Below are positions 55,093-63,395 of a DNA stretch of 64,000 nt, piece by piece (the first letter of the stretch is position 1; every line of letters starts with the position of its first letter). Source of the DNA: an uncultured Latescibacterota bacterium (lineage in GTDB: Bacteria; Latescibacterota; UBA2968). A model generated the notes under the pieces. The model was not told where the DNA came from and searched no databases. It saw only the letters and a program-made list of their open reading frames with translations. Position numbers and translations under genes: made by a program. The DNA is taken from NCBI GenBank assembly GCA_951812755.1, contig OX638329.1:2155339-2219338 (forward strand). The letters are read 5' to 3'.

Positions 55093-57105
55093 TAGCATCT
55101 GTGTTTTCTCCAAAAAATAAGACATCTCCATCTCTTCAAACGACTGTTTTGCCGCTTCGAGATACTCCGTAGCTCTTGTCGTATCATCACGATCGAGATA
55201 AAACTCTCCTGCCATCAGCAGCGCACGCGCCCAGGGATCGCCTTTAGATTCTCTACGACATTCAATAGCCTGCTCAAAAGCCTCCAAAAGCCCTTCTGCA
55301 ATCAAGTCGTCCAGTACATCTAACAGTTCCAACTCATCACCACGCCAAACCGCAACCAATAATTCAAAAGAAAAATCACTCAGAAAAACACAGGCGTATT
55401 TCAGCACCCGCTGTTGCACATCAGACAGGGTAGTTATGCGCCTGTACAAAACCTCTGAAAAATCATCAGACAACAGGGTTTCGGGAAATTCTCCCCACTG
55501 CCAATGGCCGGATACATCTTGCTGAACCACATCGGCATTCACCAGTGCCCTCACAGCCTCAACGACAAACAGGGGTTGCCCACCTGTTTCTCTGAACAGA
55601 GTTTGCAATGCATCGGACGGTATAGATCGCTCACCCAGCATTGACGCCGCTAAATATCCCGACTCTTCTTGTGATAGATTCTTCAACTGAATCTGAGTCG
55701 CCCTAGCCAGTTCATTACTGTGTATAAAATTCTCAATCTCCTCTGCAAGAGGTTCCAGATTAGACCATCGGCAAGTCAGGCATAACAAAAACGGACACGG
55801 TTCTGGATCGCGCAACACATACTGCAAAAATTCCAATGACAATTCATCAAGCCATTGAATATCTTCCAAACACAGCACAATGGGCTTTTGCTGTCGCAGA
55901 CGCTTTAACAACTGCAACCAACGCTCCATAACAGAAAACTTATCCGTCTCTTCTGGATCCGGCATCCTCCCCATCAAATTCGTCATCCCCTGAAAAGCAT
56001 CGATCAACGCACCGTATATTTGTCCACCCTCTTCCCGCCCTGCACTTTTCAAACACAGAAAATTATAGACCCGAGCATCGCCCAATAGTTCTTCAATTAG
56101 TCTCGATTTACCCACGCCAGACTCACCAGAAATTAAAACTACGCGCTGCTCACCAACCAGTACATCCTTTAACATCGTGCGCAACGTCTTCATTTCGGAT
56201 TCGCGTCCGACAAATTGCGGCCGCATGACTTTTATGGGCACATCGCGCTGCTCGTCATCGGGTAGCACAAACCCCGATGGTAAGGCACGCACTACCTCCT
56301 CTGCTGACTGATAACGATCAACAGGCTCCTTTGCCAGCAACTTCAACACAATTTGTTGCGTCTCTTCGGGAACAGCAATATTGACTTCGCCTATTGGTGG
56401 TGGCATCTCTCGAATATGCTTTAGAATAACAGATACCGGGTTTTGTCCAGAAAAGGGCGGTGCGCCCGTGAGCATCTCATATAAAATTATACCCAATGAG
56501 TACAAATCTGACCGATGATCCACCCACAATCCCTTACCCTGCTCTGGCGACATATACTCGGCCGTACCAATCGCCGCGCCCGTCTGCGTAATGGAGGCAC
56601 TATGCAGATGTCTGAGTTTCGCCAGTCCCAGATCCAGGATGGTGGTCTCAATCCCCTCATCTGTTTCCAATACTATAATATTGGATGGCTTGAGATCGCG
56701 ATGCACCATCCCCTGCGCGTGGACATAAGTCAACCCCTCGGCGATTTGTTGTATCAAGTCAAAAAGGTGAGACGCCCGAAATTGCTCTAACAGTGCACGA
56801 TCAGAAATTATCTTTTCCAATGTCTTTCCGGGCAAATATTCCATTGTAAAATAGGGACGCTCCTCGGCAAAGCCCCAGGTGTATGTGCGTACCAGGCGCG
56901 GGTGCTGAAGTCTGCTCAACACTTGAAATTCTCTGTGAAAACGGCGGCGCACAGCCTGCTCATCCATCATTTCATTCAAAATTTTAAGCGCGTAAACCCG
57001 GTCTTGCTCCAAGTCCAAAACCCGATAAACTTCGCCCATGCCCCCGGTTCCCAGGTGCGCCTGGATTTGATATTTGTTGTCGAGAATGGTGCCGGTTTTA
57101 AACAT
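55084..57105 (-). CDS. Ser/Thr protein kinase with AAA ATPase domain, 5' half of a gene split by an IS
   Basis: The 673-residue reading frame has a Hanks-type kinase domain (residues 8-270) with glycine loop GTGGMGEVY, ALKIL, catalytic HRDLKPSN and DLGLAK. A PknK-like AAA ATPase follows with SGESGVGKSRL and CLEDIQWLDELS. The start of a repeat-rich region (ALLMAGEFYLDRDD) ends abruptly. The last residues after QML (codons SI and the stop) come from the IS630 end. Excision of the IS leaving one TA joins it in frame to the GAF-sigma54 half. ATG 57105 is preferred to a GTG inside a repeat. Confidence 0.92.
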   Translation of the reverse strand: MFKTGTILDNKYQIQAHLGTGGMGEVYRVLDLEQDRVYALKILNEMMDEQAVRRRFHREFQVLSRLQHPRLVRTYTWGFAEERPYFTMEYLPGKTLEKIISDRALLEQFRASHLFDLIQQIAEGLTYVHAQGMVHRDLKPSNIIVLETDEGIETTILDLGLAKLRHLHSASITQTGAAIGTAEYMSPEQGKGLWVDHRSDLYSLGIILYEMLTGAPPFSGQNPVSVILKHIREMPPPIGEVNIAVPEETQQIVLKLLAKEPVDRYQSAEEVVRALPSGFVLPDDEQRDVPIKVMRPQFVGRESEMKTLRTMLKDVLVGEQRVVLISGESGVGKSRLIEELLGDARVYNFLCLKSAGREEGGQIYGALIDAFQGMTNLMGRMPDPEETDKFSVMERWLQLLKRLRQQKPIVLCLEDIQWLDELSLEFLQYVLRDPEPCPFLLCLTCRWSNLEPLAEEIENFIHSNELARATQIQLKNLSQEESGYLAASMLGERSIPSDALQTLFRETGGQPLFVVEAVRALVNADVVQQDVSGHWQWGEFPETLLSDDFSEVLYRRITTLSDVQQRVLKYACVFLSDFSFELLVAVWRGDELELLDVLDDLIAEGLLEAFEQAIECRRESKGDPWARALLMAGEFYLDRDDTTRATEYLEAAKQSFEEMEMSYFLEKTQMLSI

Positions 57106-57420
57106 ACGCGTTATTCTTTGCAGGTATAGAAATGCAACCACAGATGAAAAAGCAAAAACACTGGATCGCGGCTAAAACCATGCCGCGATGACACACGGGA
57201 CGGCACGGGTACCGTCCCCTACCACACCATACCGCGATAACGGGTACTATTTATCGTCACGCCTGCATGCTTTAAGCAGGCGTCCAGTCTGGGAGGTCGG
57301 GAAAAGGATTTCCCTCCTACTTGACTGGATTGCTGGCGTTGTGCTGCGTGATGACGGGTGCAACTCGCCAAACTATAATTAGAAATAATTATATTATATC
57401 AAATTTAAATTTAACAATCG
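57106..57420. other. 315-base gene-free region upstream of the kinase gene
   Basis: It contains a short AACCACAGATG repeat (57136-57146), the composite palindrome at 57161-57298 and an AT-rich block (57375-57420). No gene is seen. The promoter of the kinase-activator gene must lie within or beyond these repeats. Confidence 0.5.
57161..57298. repeat. Dispersed composite palindromic repeat (CTGGATCGCGGC family), copy 2
   Basis: CTGGATCGCGGCTAAAACCA and TGCCGCGATGAC are identical to the copy at 18989. A different internal hairpin (GGGACGGCACGGGTACCGTCCC) follows, and the element ends AAGCAGGCGTCCAG and TGGGAGGT, again matching the first copy. The ends are conserved and the middle is variable. 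Confidence 0.85.
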
Positions 57421-58437
57421 TTATACTTCACTATAATGCGTACGATTCAGGATTTTTTCAACCTTTTTTTTCACCCGAGGCGCAGTCTGTTCTGTTGTAT
57501 TTTTTAGACCCATCAAAAAACGGTGTGCAGAGTCATCAAACGACAAGCGATGCTGCTCGACATGTCTTTCCAGCATATCCAGATCGCGCAACACCTCGTC
57601 CTGTAACACAGGCAGTGGCATCACCCACAAACGCCTCAACAGAGCCTTCATAATCAAAATCGGGTCATGTGGATCTTGAGCCAAACGACTGTAAAAAGCC
57701 CCCAGAGGCAACTCCCAATACAACTTCTGCACAATAAGCCCCAGATATTCCCGGTTCTTTTTGGCAATATCGCTCGCGGGAAAGCGATCAGAAGCCGAAC
57801 CCCGATCACCTTCATGCATGCGGCACCGAAGCGTGGGTTGTTTGATAATCCCAATTTTAAACCCAGCGCGTATAATGCGAATCCACATATCGTAATCTTG
57901 CCCGCGAATCAAACGCTCGTCAAAACAGCCGACCCTGTCATAACACATCCGATGGGCAACCACAGTTGGACTGCACAACTCAAACCGCCCAAACAAATAC
58001 ATCACCATATCGCATAAGGGTGGCATCCTCGCATCAAAAGATCGCACGGGCAAATCGCTTCTCTCCCCCTCCATGAATTCATAGCCCGTATAGACAAATT
58101 TCAAATCCGGATCTTCTGCAAACTGCGCCGCGTGCAATTCGAGCTTATTCGGCAACCCGATATCATCATCGTCCAAAATCCAAACATACTCACCCGTCAC
58201 GTATTTAAGCCCCAGATTCACAGCAGACGCCTTCCCGCCATTTGCCTTTTCCATATAGCAAATCCGATCTCCAAACCGCCTGATTACCTCTGCCGTATCA
58301 TCCGTTGAACCATCATTCACCACAATGAGTTCAAAGCCTCGATACGTCTGTTGCAAAACGCTCTCAACAGCCTCCACAACATAGTTCGCGCGATTATATG
58401 TTGGAATAATCACTGAAAATTTTGGATTTTGCGTCAA
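57421..58437 (-). CDS. Family 2 glycosyltransferase
   Basis: This 338-residue GT-A enzyme has FSVIIPTYNRANYVVEAVESVL, VVNDGSTDDTAEV, the donor/metal motif WILDDDDIGLP, and the acceptor region RLIRGQDYDMWIRIIRAGFK. A TTG at 58437 with AGAGGTG upstream is the probable start, because upstream in-frame codons fall in a dispersed repeat. It probably adds a sugar to a surface polysaccharide. It is a lone gene between two repeats, and its C-terminal 60 residues are helical. Confidence 0.87.
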   Translation of the reverse strand: MTQNPKFSVIIPTYNRANYVVEAVESVLQQTYRGFELIVVNDGSTDDTAEVIRRFGDRICYMEKANGGKASAVNLGLKYVTGEYVWILDDDDIGLPNKLELHAAQFAEDPDLKFVYTGYEFMEGERSDLPVRSFDARMPPLCDMVMYLFGRFELCSPTVVAHRMCYDRVGCFDERLIRGQDYDMWIRIIRAGFKIGIIKQPTLRCRMHEGDRGSASDRFPASDIAKKNREYLGLIVQKLYWELPLGAFYSRLAQDPHDPILIMKALLRRLWVMPLPVLQDEVLRDLDMLERHVEQHRLSFDDSAHRFLMGLKNTTEQTAPRVKKKVEKILNRTHYSEV

Positions 58438-58465
58438 ACTACACCTCTTGGGAAATGGGTAAAAG

Positions 58466-58497
58466 CAACCACAGATGGACACAGATACACACAGAGT
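58466..58497. repeat. Dispersed AACCACAGATGGACACAGAT repeat
   Basis: The sequence CAACCACAGATGGACACAGA then TACACACAGAG is a typical member of the common ACAGATG-type repeat class. Relatives occur at 57136-57146, 62394-62426 and 10060-10093 (other strand). Confidence 0.65.
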
Positions 58498-58647
58498 AAA
58501 AAGCTAACATGTGGCGATATGGACAACTTTTTTTTCTGATGCACTACATCCCAAAAAACAAAAGGCCGTAAGCACTGTTCATTTGCAGCAAACACTTACG
58601 ACCTTTGAAGAATAATATGGTGAAGCCACAATGGATAACCTGCTCCA

Positions 58648-59604
58648 TCAAACATCCATCACTTCCCTGACACCAGCAACAATATTATCCCGATCAGGAA
58701 ATACGTGATCTTCCAACTGGGGTGTGTATGGAATGGGCACATGGAGGGCGCAGACGCGCTTGACGGGCGCTTTCATCTTTGCAAATGTCTCTGCATCTTC
58801 GGTCGCCACAGCGGCTATCTCGGCTGAGGCACCCGCTGTGGGACCCGCTTCATCGGCAATAACCAGCCGCCCGGTCTTTTGCACAGCCGCGCGAATCGCA
58901 TCGCAATCGAGCGGAACCAATGTGCGCGGATCCAGTACCTCAACGGAAACCCCCTCCTTGTCCAGCACCTCCGCAGCCGCCAGCGCTTCGTGTACCAGCC
59001 AGGCCAGCGCGACAATGGTGATATCTGTACCCTCGCGTTTGATATCCGCTTTGCCCAGAGGCACCGTATAAGGCTCTTCGGGAACCTCGCCTGCAAAATC
59101 CATGAGGCGATTGGACTCAAAAGAGATAACGGGATTATCATCCCGAATAACAGTCTTCAGAAGCCCCTTCATATCATAAGGCGTTGAAGGCAATATCATC
59201 TTTAACCCCGCCAGATTCATAAACATCGAATACGGACTCTGCGAGTGCTGCGCCGCAACCCTCCTGCCGCCACCAACCGACGTGCGGAAAGTAATCGGGA
59301 ATTTCACCTGCCCCCCGAACATATAGTGGATTTTAGCTGCCTGATTCACAATCTGGTCCATCGCCACAAAAGAAAACGTAACCATACTCCAGTTGATAAT
59401 CGGCCGAAAGCCAGACCCCGCAGCACCAACAGCAATCCCGGTAAGCGCGCCTTCCGCAATGGGCGTGGCGCGCACGCGCTCAGACCCAAACTCTTCGACG
59501 AGCGCATCGGGCGCATCTGTTGACAGATGAAACGTCTTTGGATCGCGCCTCATTTCTTCTACAAGGGCTTCCATCCCGGCCTGTGCATAAGATATTTTTC
59601 GCAT
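58648..59604 (-). CDS. 2-oxoacid/acetoin dehydrogenase E1 component, beta subunit
   Basis: This 318-residue protein matches the E1-beta family. The N-terminal ThDP-side region is RATPIAEGALTGIAVGAA, with FRTSVGGGRRVAAQHSQS in the middle. The C-terminal domain has VEVLDPRTLVPLDCDAI and DEAGPTAG. It pairs with the alpha subunit gene 16 bases upstream to decarboxylate a 2-oxoacid or cleave acetoin. No E2 or E3 gene is in the window. GAGG precedes ATG 59604. Confidence 0.9.
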   Translation of the reverse strand: MRKISYAQAGMEALVEEMRRDPKTFHLSTDAPDALVEEFGSERVRATPIAEGALTGIAVGAAGSGFRPIINWSMVTFSFVAMDQIVNQAAKIHYMFGGQVKFPITFRTSVGGGRRVAAQHSQSPYSMFMNLAGLKMILPSTPYDMKGLLKTVIRDDNPVISFESNRLMDFAGEVPEEPYTVPLGKADIKREGTDITIVALAWLVHEALAAAEVLDKEGVSVEVLDPRTLVPLDCDAIRAAVQKTGRLVIADEAGPTAGASAEIAAVATEDAETFAKMKAPVKRVCALHVPIPYTPQLEDHVFPDRDNIVAGVREVMDV

Positions 59605-59620
59605 CGTATTATCCTCGAGA

Positions 59621-60586
59621 TCACTCGGCAAATACATCTTCGACAGCGGCTTCTAAATCTGGAAATGGACTCTCTATGGCAAATTGCACCGACTCTTCAA
59701 TCTCCGCGAGAATGTCTTCATCCATCTCTTGCCACGCCTCCTGTGTAATACAACCCTGATCCATAAGACCCGCGACAAACCGCTCAATCGGATCTCTCTC
59801 CTGCCATGCGCGGATCTCGCTCTGCGGTCTTGGATCAGCCCCACCAACCCTCTCCGTATGCCCACGCCAACGATAAGTCTTGCACTCAATCAGAGAAGGA
59901 CCCTCGCTATTGCGCGCGCGAGCAACAGCCTCCTGCGTCGCATCATAAACCTCCATCACATCATTCCCATCCACAACCACGCCCGGAATATCGTATCCCG
60001 CGGCACGCGCGGCAACATCTCTATGCGCCAGCGTACTCGCCGCCGAAGTACTCGCCGCATAGAGATTATTTTCGCAAACATAAATCATGGGCAACTTCCA
60101 CGCCGCAGCAATATTGATCGACTCGTGAAAAGGACCTGCATTTGATGCCCCATCGCCAAAAAACGAGACAGCAACGCGACCCTTGCCCTCGAGTTGCGCG
60201 GCCAGACCAGCACCCGTAACAATCGGTATGCCACCTGCAACAATGCCATTTGCACCCAGCATGCCAATGCTAAAATCGGCAATATGCATCGACCCCCCTT
60301 TGCCCTTGCAATACCCGGTCTCCCTCCCATAAAGCTCGGCCATCATGCGCTTCAAATCCGCACCCTTGGCAATACAATGCCCGTGTCCCCGATGCGTACT
60401 GATAATCTGATCGTCCGGATTGAGCGCGGCACAGACACCTGTGGCAACGGCTTCCTCGCCGATATAACAATGGACCACGCCGTAAATATCCCCCGCGCGA
60501 TAATCATCAGACGCGCGCTCTTCAAAGCGCCGGATCGTTTGCATAATCCGCAGCATCTCTCGTTGCTTCTCTTGTGTAAGAGCCAT
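59621..60586 (-). CDS. 2-oxoacid/acetoin dehydrogenase E1 component, alpha subunit
   Basis: This 321-residue E1-alpha has IMQTIRRFEERASDDYRAG, ISTHRGHGHCIAKGAD and the ThDP motif GDGASNAGPFHESINIAA, ending in ENNLYAAST. GKGGSMHIADF is the family segment before it. The overall length and motifs fit acetoin or pyruvate dehydrogenase equally. GGAG precedes ATG 60586. It follows a ThDP-dependent synthase-like gene by 13 bases, so the three ThDP-enzyme genes form an operon. Confidence 0.9.
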   Translation of the reverse strand: MALTQEKQREMLRIMQTIRRFEERASDDYRAGDIYGVVHCYIGEEAVATGVCAALNPDDQIISTHRGHGHCIAKGADLKRMMAELYGRETGYCKGKGGSMHIADFSIGMLGANGIVAGGIPIVTGAGLAAQLEGKGRVAVSFFGDGASNAGPFHESINIAAAWKLPMIYVCENNLYAASTSAASTLAHRDVAARAAGYDIPGVVVDGNDVMEVYDATQEAVARARNSEGPSLIECKTYRWRGHTERVGGADPRPQSEIRAWQERDPIERFVAGLMDQGCITQEAWQEMDEDILAEIEESVQFAIESPFPDLEAAVEDVFAE

Positions 60587-60599
60587 AAGATAATCTCCA

Positions 60600-62330
60600 C
60601 TATGCGGGCCTATCGCCCTTTTTAACCGGCGCTGTTCGGCTATCAACGCCCGGCAACATTTTTGATGGATCTCTCGTAACAATAACATCGATAACCGTAG
60701 GGATATCGCGACTGGCAATACCCTCGGCAAAAGCGTCTTGCAATGCCCCGGGATCATCCACGCGAATACCCTGACAACCGAGCGCGCGGGCTGTATCGGC
60801 GTAATCCGTCTCACTCAGATCACTCGACTGATAACGCCCCGCATACATATTGTGCTGGAGTGCTTTGACATAGCCCGAAGCCGCATTGTTCACAATAGCG
60901 AGCGTAAACCCAAGCTCAAGGCGCCGGGCTGTCTCCAGTTCGCCGAGCACCATATTGAACCCCGCATCCCCTGTAAGACCAACAACAGGAGTATCCCCCG
61001 CTGCGAGTTGCGCGCCCATCGTACCCGGCAGCCCGTAACCGATAGAAGCAAAACCGCGATTGGCAATATACGTGCGCCCAGACCGGGTTGAATCGTAGAG
61101 CAAGCCAGTCCAATGCGCGGCAAAACCACCATCTACAACCAGAATGCCATCTTCGGGCATCACATTTTGCAACTCGCGCACCACCCGCGCCATATTGACG
61201 GGTTTTTCGTCAGAAGCATAACGCGGCTCTGCTTCGGCTCGCCAGACCGCCATCCGTTCTGAGATCTCGGTCAAATATGCCGCACGCATCTGCTGCATCG
61301 CCACTTGATCAGAGGATAAACTATCCCGAAGATCGCGCAAGCCCTCAGCCGCATCGCCCCAGAGTGAGACTGCAGCAGGCGTCGTGCGCCCGATTTCTTC
61401 AGCCACAATATCGAGATGAATAAAAGGCACATCGCGCGGAATCAAATCATAGCGTTTCGTGGCGATCTCGCCCATCTTGCATCCAACCGACAGAATGCAA
61501 TCTGCAGACTCGATCAAATCATTGGCAATCCGCGACCAGCGTCCGAACAACCCCACGCTGAGCGGATGGATACAGGGAATCGCACCCTTGCCACTCAGCG
61601 TCTGCGCAACTGGAATACTAAAAGCCTCGGCAAAACTCTGCAGTTCGCAATACGCCCCAGAAAGATGGACACCACCACCAGCGAGAATAATCGGCCGCCG
61701 GGCATCGCGCAAACACTCTGCCGCTCGCGCAACCGCATCTCGCCCCGGGCGCGGGCGCTGTGCGGGAATACTCAGCGTTTCTGGATCCACAAAAAAATCC
61801 GATTTGGGATAATCATACTCCCCATGTGCAATATCCTCGGGAACATCGAGCACAACGGGTCCCGGCCGCCCGGATGTGGCAACAGCGTACGCGCGCCGCA
61901 CAAGCTCGGGAATGCGATTGCCGCTCTCAATCCGAATAAGCGCTTTAGCCGCTGGCGCCAGAATCTCCGTCTGACGCGCCTCCTGCGTCATATTCTTCCA
62001 CGAATGCTCGCGATTGCTATTGCCCACGACAACAATAAGCGGAACCCCCGCATTCAGAGACTCCACCAATCCCGTAACCAGATTCGTCGCCCCGGGACCG
62101 AGCGTACCATCGCATATACCGGGACGACCCGTGACGCGCGCCCAGGCATCCGCGGCAAAAATACCACAGCGCTCATCATTGATCAACGTATGTGAAAGTC
62201 CCAACTCGCGCACGGCATCGTAAAAGGGCAAAAGTTGAAACCCTCCCATGCCAAACATAGGCGCAGGATTGTGAAGACGAAACATCTCAGCGAGCGCCTG
62301 CCCGCCATTCATGTGTACGACTGAAGACAT
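60600..62330 (-). CDS. Thiamine diphosphate-dependent enzyme, acetolactate synthase-like
   Basis: This 576-residue ThDP enzyme has the three-domain layout. The N-terminal catalytic segment is INDERCGIFAADAWARVTG with GTLGPGATNLVTGL. The central domain has ILAGGGVHLSGAY. The C-terminal ThDP motif is GLTGDAGFNMVLGELETA, ending in NNAASG; the usual GDG is GDA. AAGGAAC precedes the ATG. It is only distantly related to the ThDP enzyme at 21060. Possible reactions include acetolactate synthesis or 2-oxoacid decarboxylation. It may feed the downstream E1 pair. Confidence 0.88.
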   Translation of the reverse strand: MSSVVHMNGGQALAEMFRLHNPAPMFGMGGFQLLPFYDAVRELGLSHTLINDERCGIFAADAWARVTGRPGICDGTLGPGATNLVTGLVESLNAGVPLIVVVGNSNREHSWKNMTQEARQTEILAPAAKALIRIESGNRIPELVRRAYAVATSGRPGPVVLDVPEDIAHGEYDYPKSDFFVDPETLSIPAQRPRPGRDAVARAAECLRDARRPIILAGGGVHLSGAYCELQSFAEAFSIPVAQTLSGKGAIPCIHPLSVGLFGRWSRIANDLIESADCILSVGCKMGEIATKRYDLIPRDVPFIHLDIVAEEIGRTTPAAVSLWGDAAEGLRDLRDSLSSDQVAMQQMRAAYLTEISERMAVWRAEAEPRYASDEKPVNMARVVRELQNVMPEDGILVVDGGFAAHWTGLLYDSTRSGRTYIANRGFASIGYGLPGTMGAQLAAGDTPVVGLTGDAGFNMVLGELETARRLELGFTLAIVNNAASGYVKALQHNMYAGRYQSSDLSETDYADTARALGCQGIRVDDPGALQDAFAEGIASRDIPTVIDVIVTRDPSKMLPGVDSRTAPVKKGDRPA

Positions 62331-62393
62331 AGAAGTTCCTTACAGAAAGGAGATTACAGTGTTTTGCACATATTCAGTGATGAGCAACAGCGT

Positions 62394-62426
62394 AACCATC
62401 CATGTTCATCCGTGTTCATCGGTGAG
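62394..62426. repeat. Dispersed ATGTTCATCCGTGTTCATC repeat
   Basis: ACCATCCATGTTCATCCGTG and TTCATCGGTGAG is a member of the widespread class of TTCATCTGTG-type tandem-like repeats and is the reverse sense of the copy at 58466-58497. It is non-coding and lies between two - strand genes. Confidence 0.6.
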
Positions 62427-62461
62427 ACAGCTCAAATTATTCGCTGTCTTCTTTTTGGTTT

Positions 62462-63253
62462 TTACAAACTAAGCCTTTCCCCAAACTCCGGAACCGTCAT
62501 CCCCGCTTTAACACCGCATCTTTCCGCCTGTAAATTGACATACGACAAAACACCGCTTTCCCATGCAGAAACCGCATCGCCAATACAAGCGGTCATCGCA
62601 TTCACTGTCCCCGCGGGAATACCAGCGCGATCCAGAACCTCAAGACGCCGAGTACCCGCCCGATCAATACCGACCCCCGCATCATTAAACACCGCGCCCC
62701 TCGCCTGCGCCGCGATACCATAATCGGGCCTGCCCGCAATCACCCCACCATGCGATCCCGTAATAATAAACGCACCTGCATCCTCAGGCGTAACAAGTGA
62801 TGCAGAATCACATGCAATCGTAAGAACAGGCACCTCTTGCAACACAGAGCGCGCTTCCTCGTAGCCCGGTATATCCCCTTCATAAGGCTTGCCATTACAC
62901 AAAACTTCAGCCGCCTCTCGACAAGACTGCCCTTGCTCACAGCCAAGCGCACGGGCTATCTCATTGCAAAAACTAATGCGCCCGCGCTCGAGCATATCTG
63001 CTCCATCTCCAATACGCGCAGACGTATGTGCAATCGCGGCAGCCGCGAGTCCGAGACCTTGCAAATAATCGAGCGACCCAATCCCCGCATTATCTTTCCC
63101 AACACCCGCATCGTTAAAAATAACGCCCCGAAGACCAGCCAATGCTGCGAGATACCCGCAAAACCGCCCCCCATGAGAAGCGGCAACAAGAACCGTTCCC
63201 CGCAACTGCGAACCGAGTTTTGTAATACTATCGGCAACCTGAATCGCGTCCAT
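62462..63253 (-). CDS. Uncharacterised protein with an internal duplication
   Basis: This 263-residue protein is built of two similar halves. The first has VLVAASHGGRFCGYLAALAG and GVIFNDAGVGKDNAG. The second has FIITGSHGGVIAGRPDYG and GAVFNDAGVGIDRAG. Each half continues with a helical segment ending in a Glu/Ala-rich stretch and a Cys-Gly pair (RALGCEQGQ, ERCGVKAG). SHGG and FNDAGVG are strictly kept in both, so they probably bind a ligand or catalyse. There is no signal or membrane segment. It is close to the ThDP genes, which may share its substrate. The family is not recognised. Confidence 0.75.
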   Translation of the reverse strand: MDAIQVADSITKLGSQLRGTVLVAASHGGRFCGYLAALAGLRGVIFNDAGVGKDNAGIGSLDYLQGLGLAAAAIAHTSARIGDGADMLERGRISFCNEIARALGCEQGQSCREAAEVLCNGKPYEGDIPGYEEARSVLQEVPVLTIACDSASLVTPEDAGAFIITGSHGGVIAGRPDYGIAAQARGAVFNDAGVGIDRAGTRRLEVLDRAGIPAGTVNAMTACIGDAVSAWESGVLSYVNLQAERCGVKAGMTVPEFGERLSL

Positions 63254-63395
63254 AATAGCCTCTAATTGTAACTATTGTATATATTTTTTTACTTTTTATG
63301 CGTATTTTTTATATTTTTAAATATATATAAAACAAATACTTAAAAAATTTATTGCGTCTAATTGCGTAATTTATTGCGTTTTTTGGCTTATTTTT
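63254..63395. other. AT-rich intergenic region with ATTGCGT repeats
   Basis: The stretch is extremely AT-rich. ATTGCGT occurs at 63351-63357, 63361-63367 and 63373-63379, and an inverted ACGCAAT lies at 63404-63410 just inside the next gene. These may be regulator sites. There is no gene. Confidence 0.5.
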
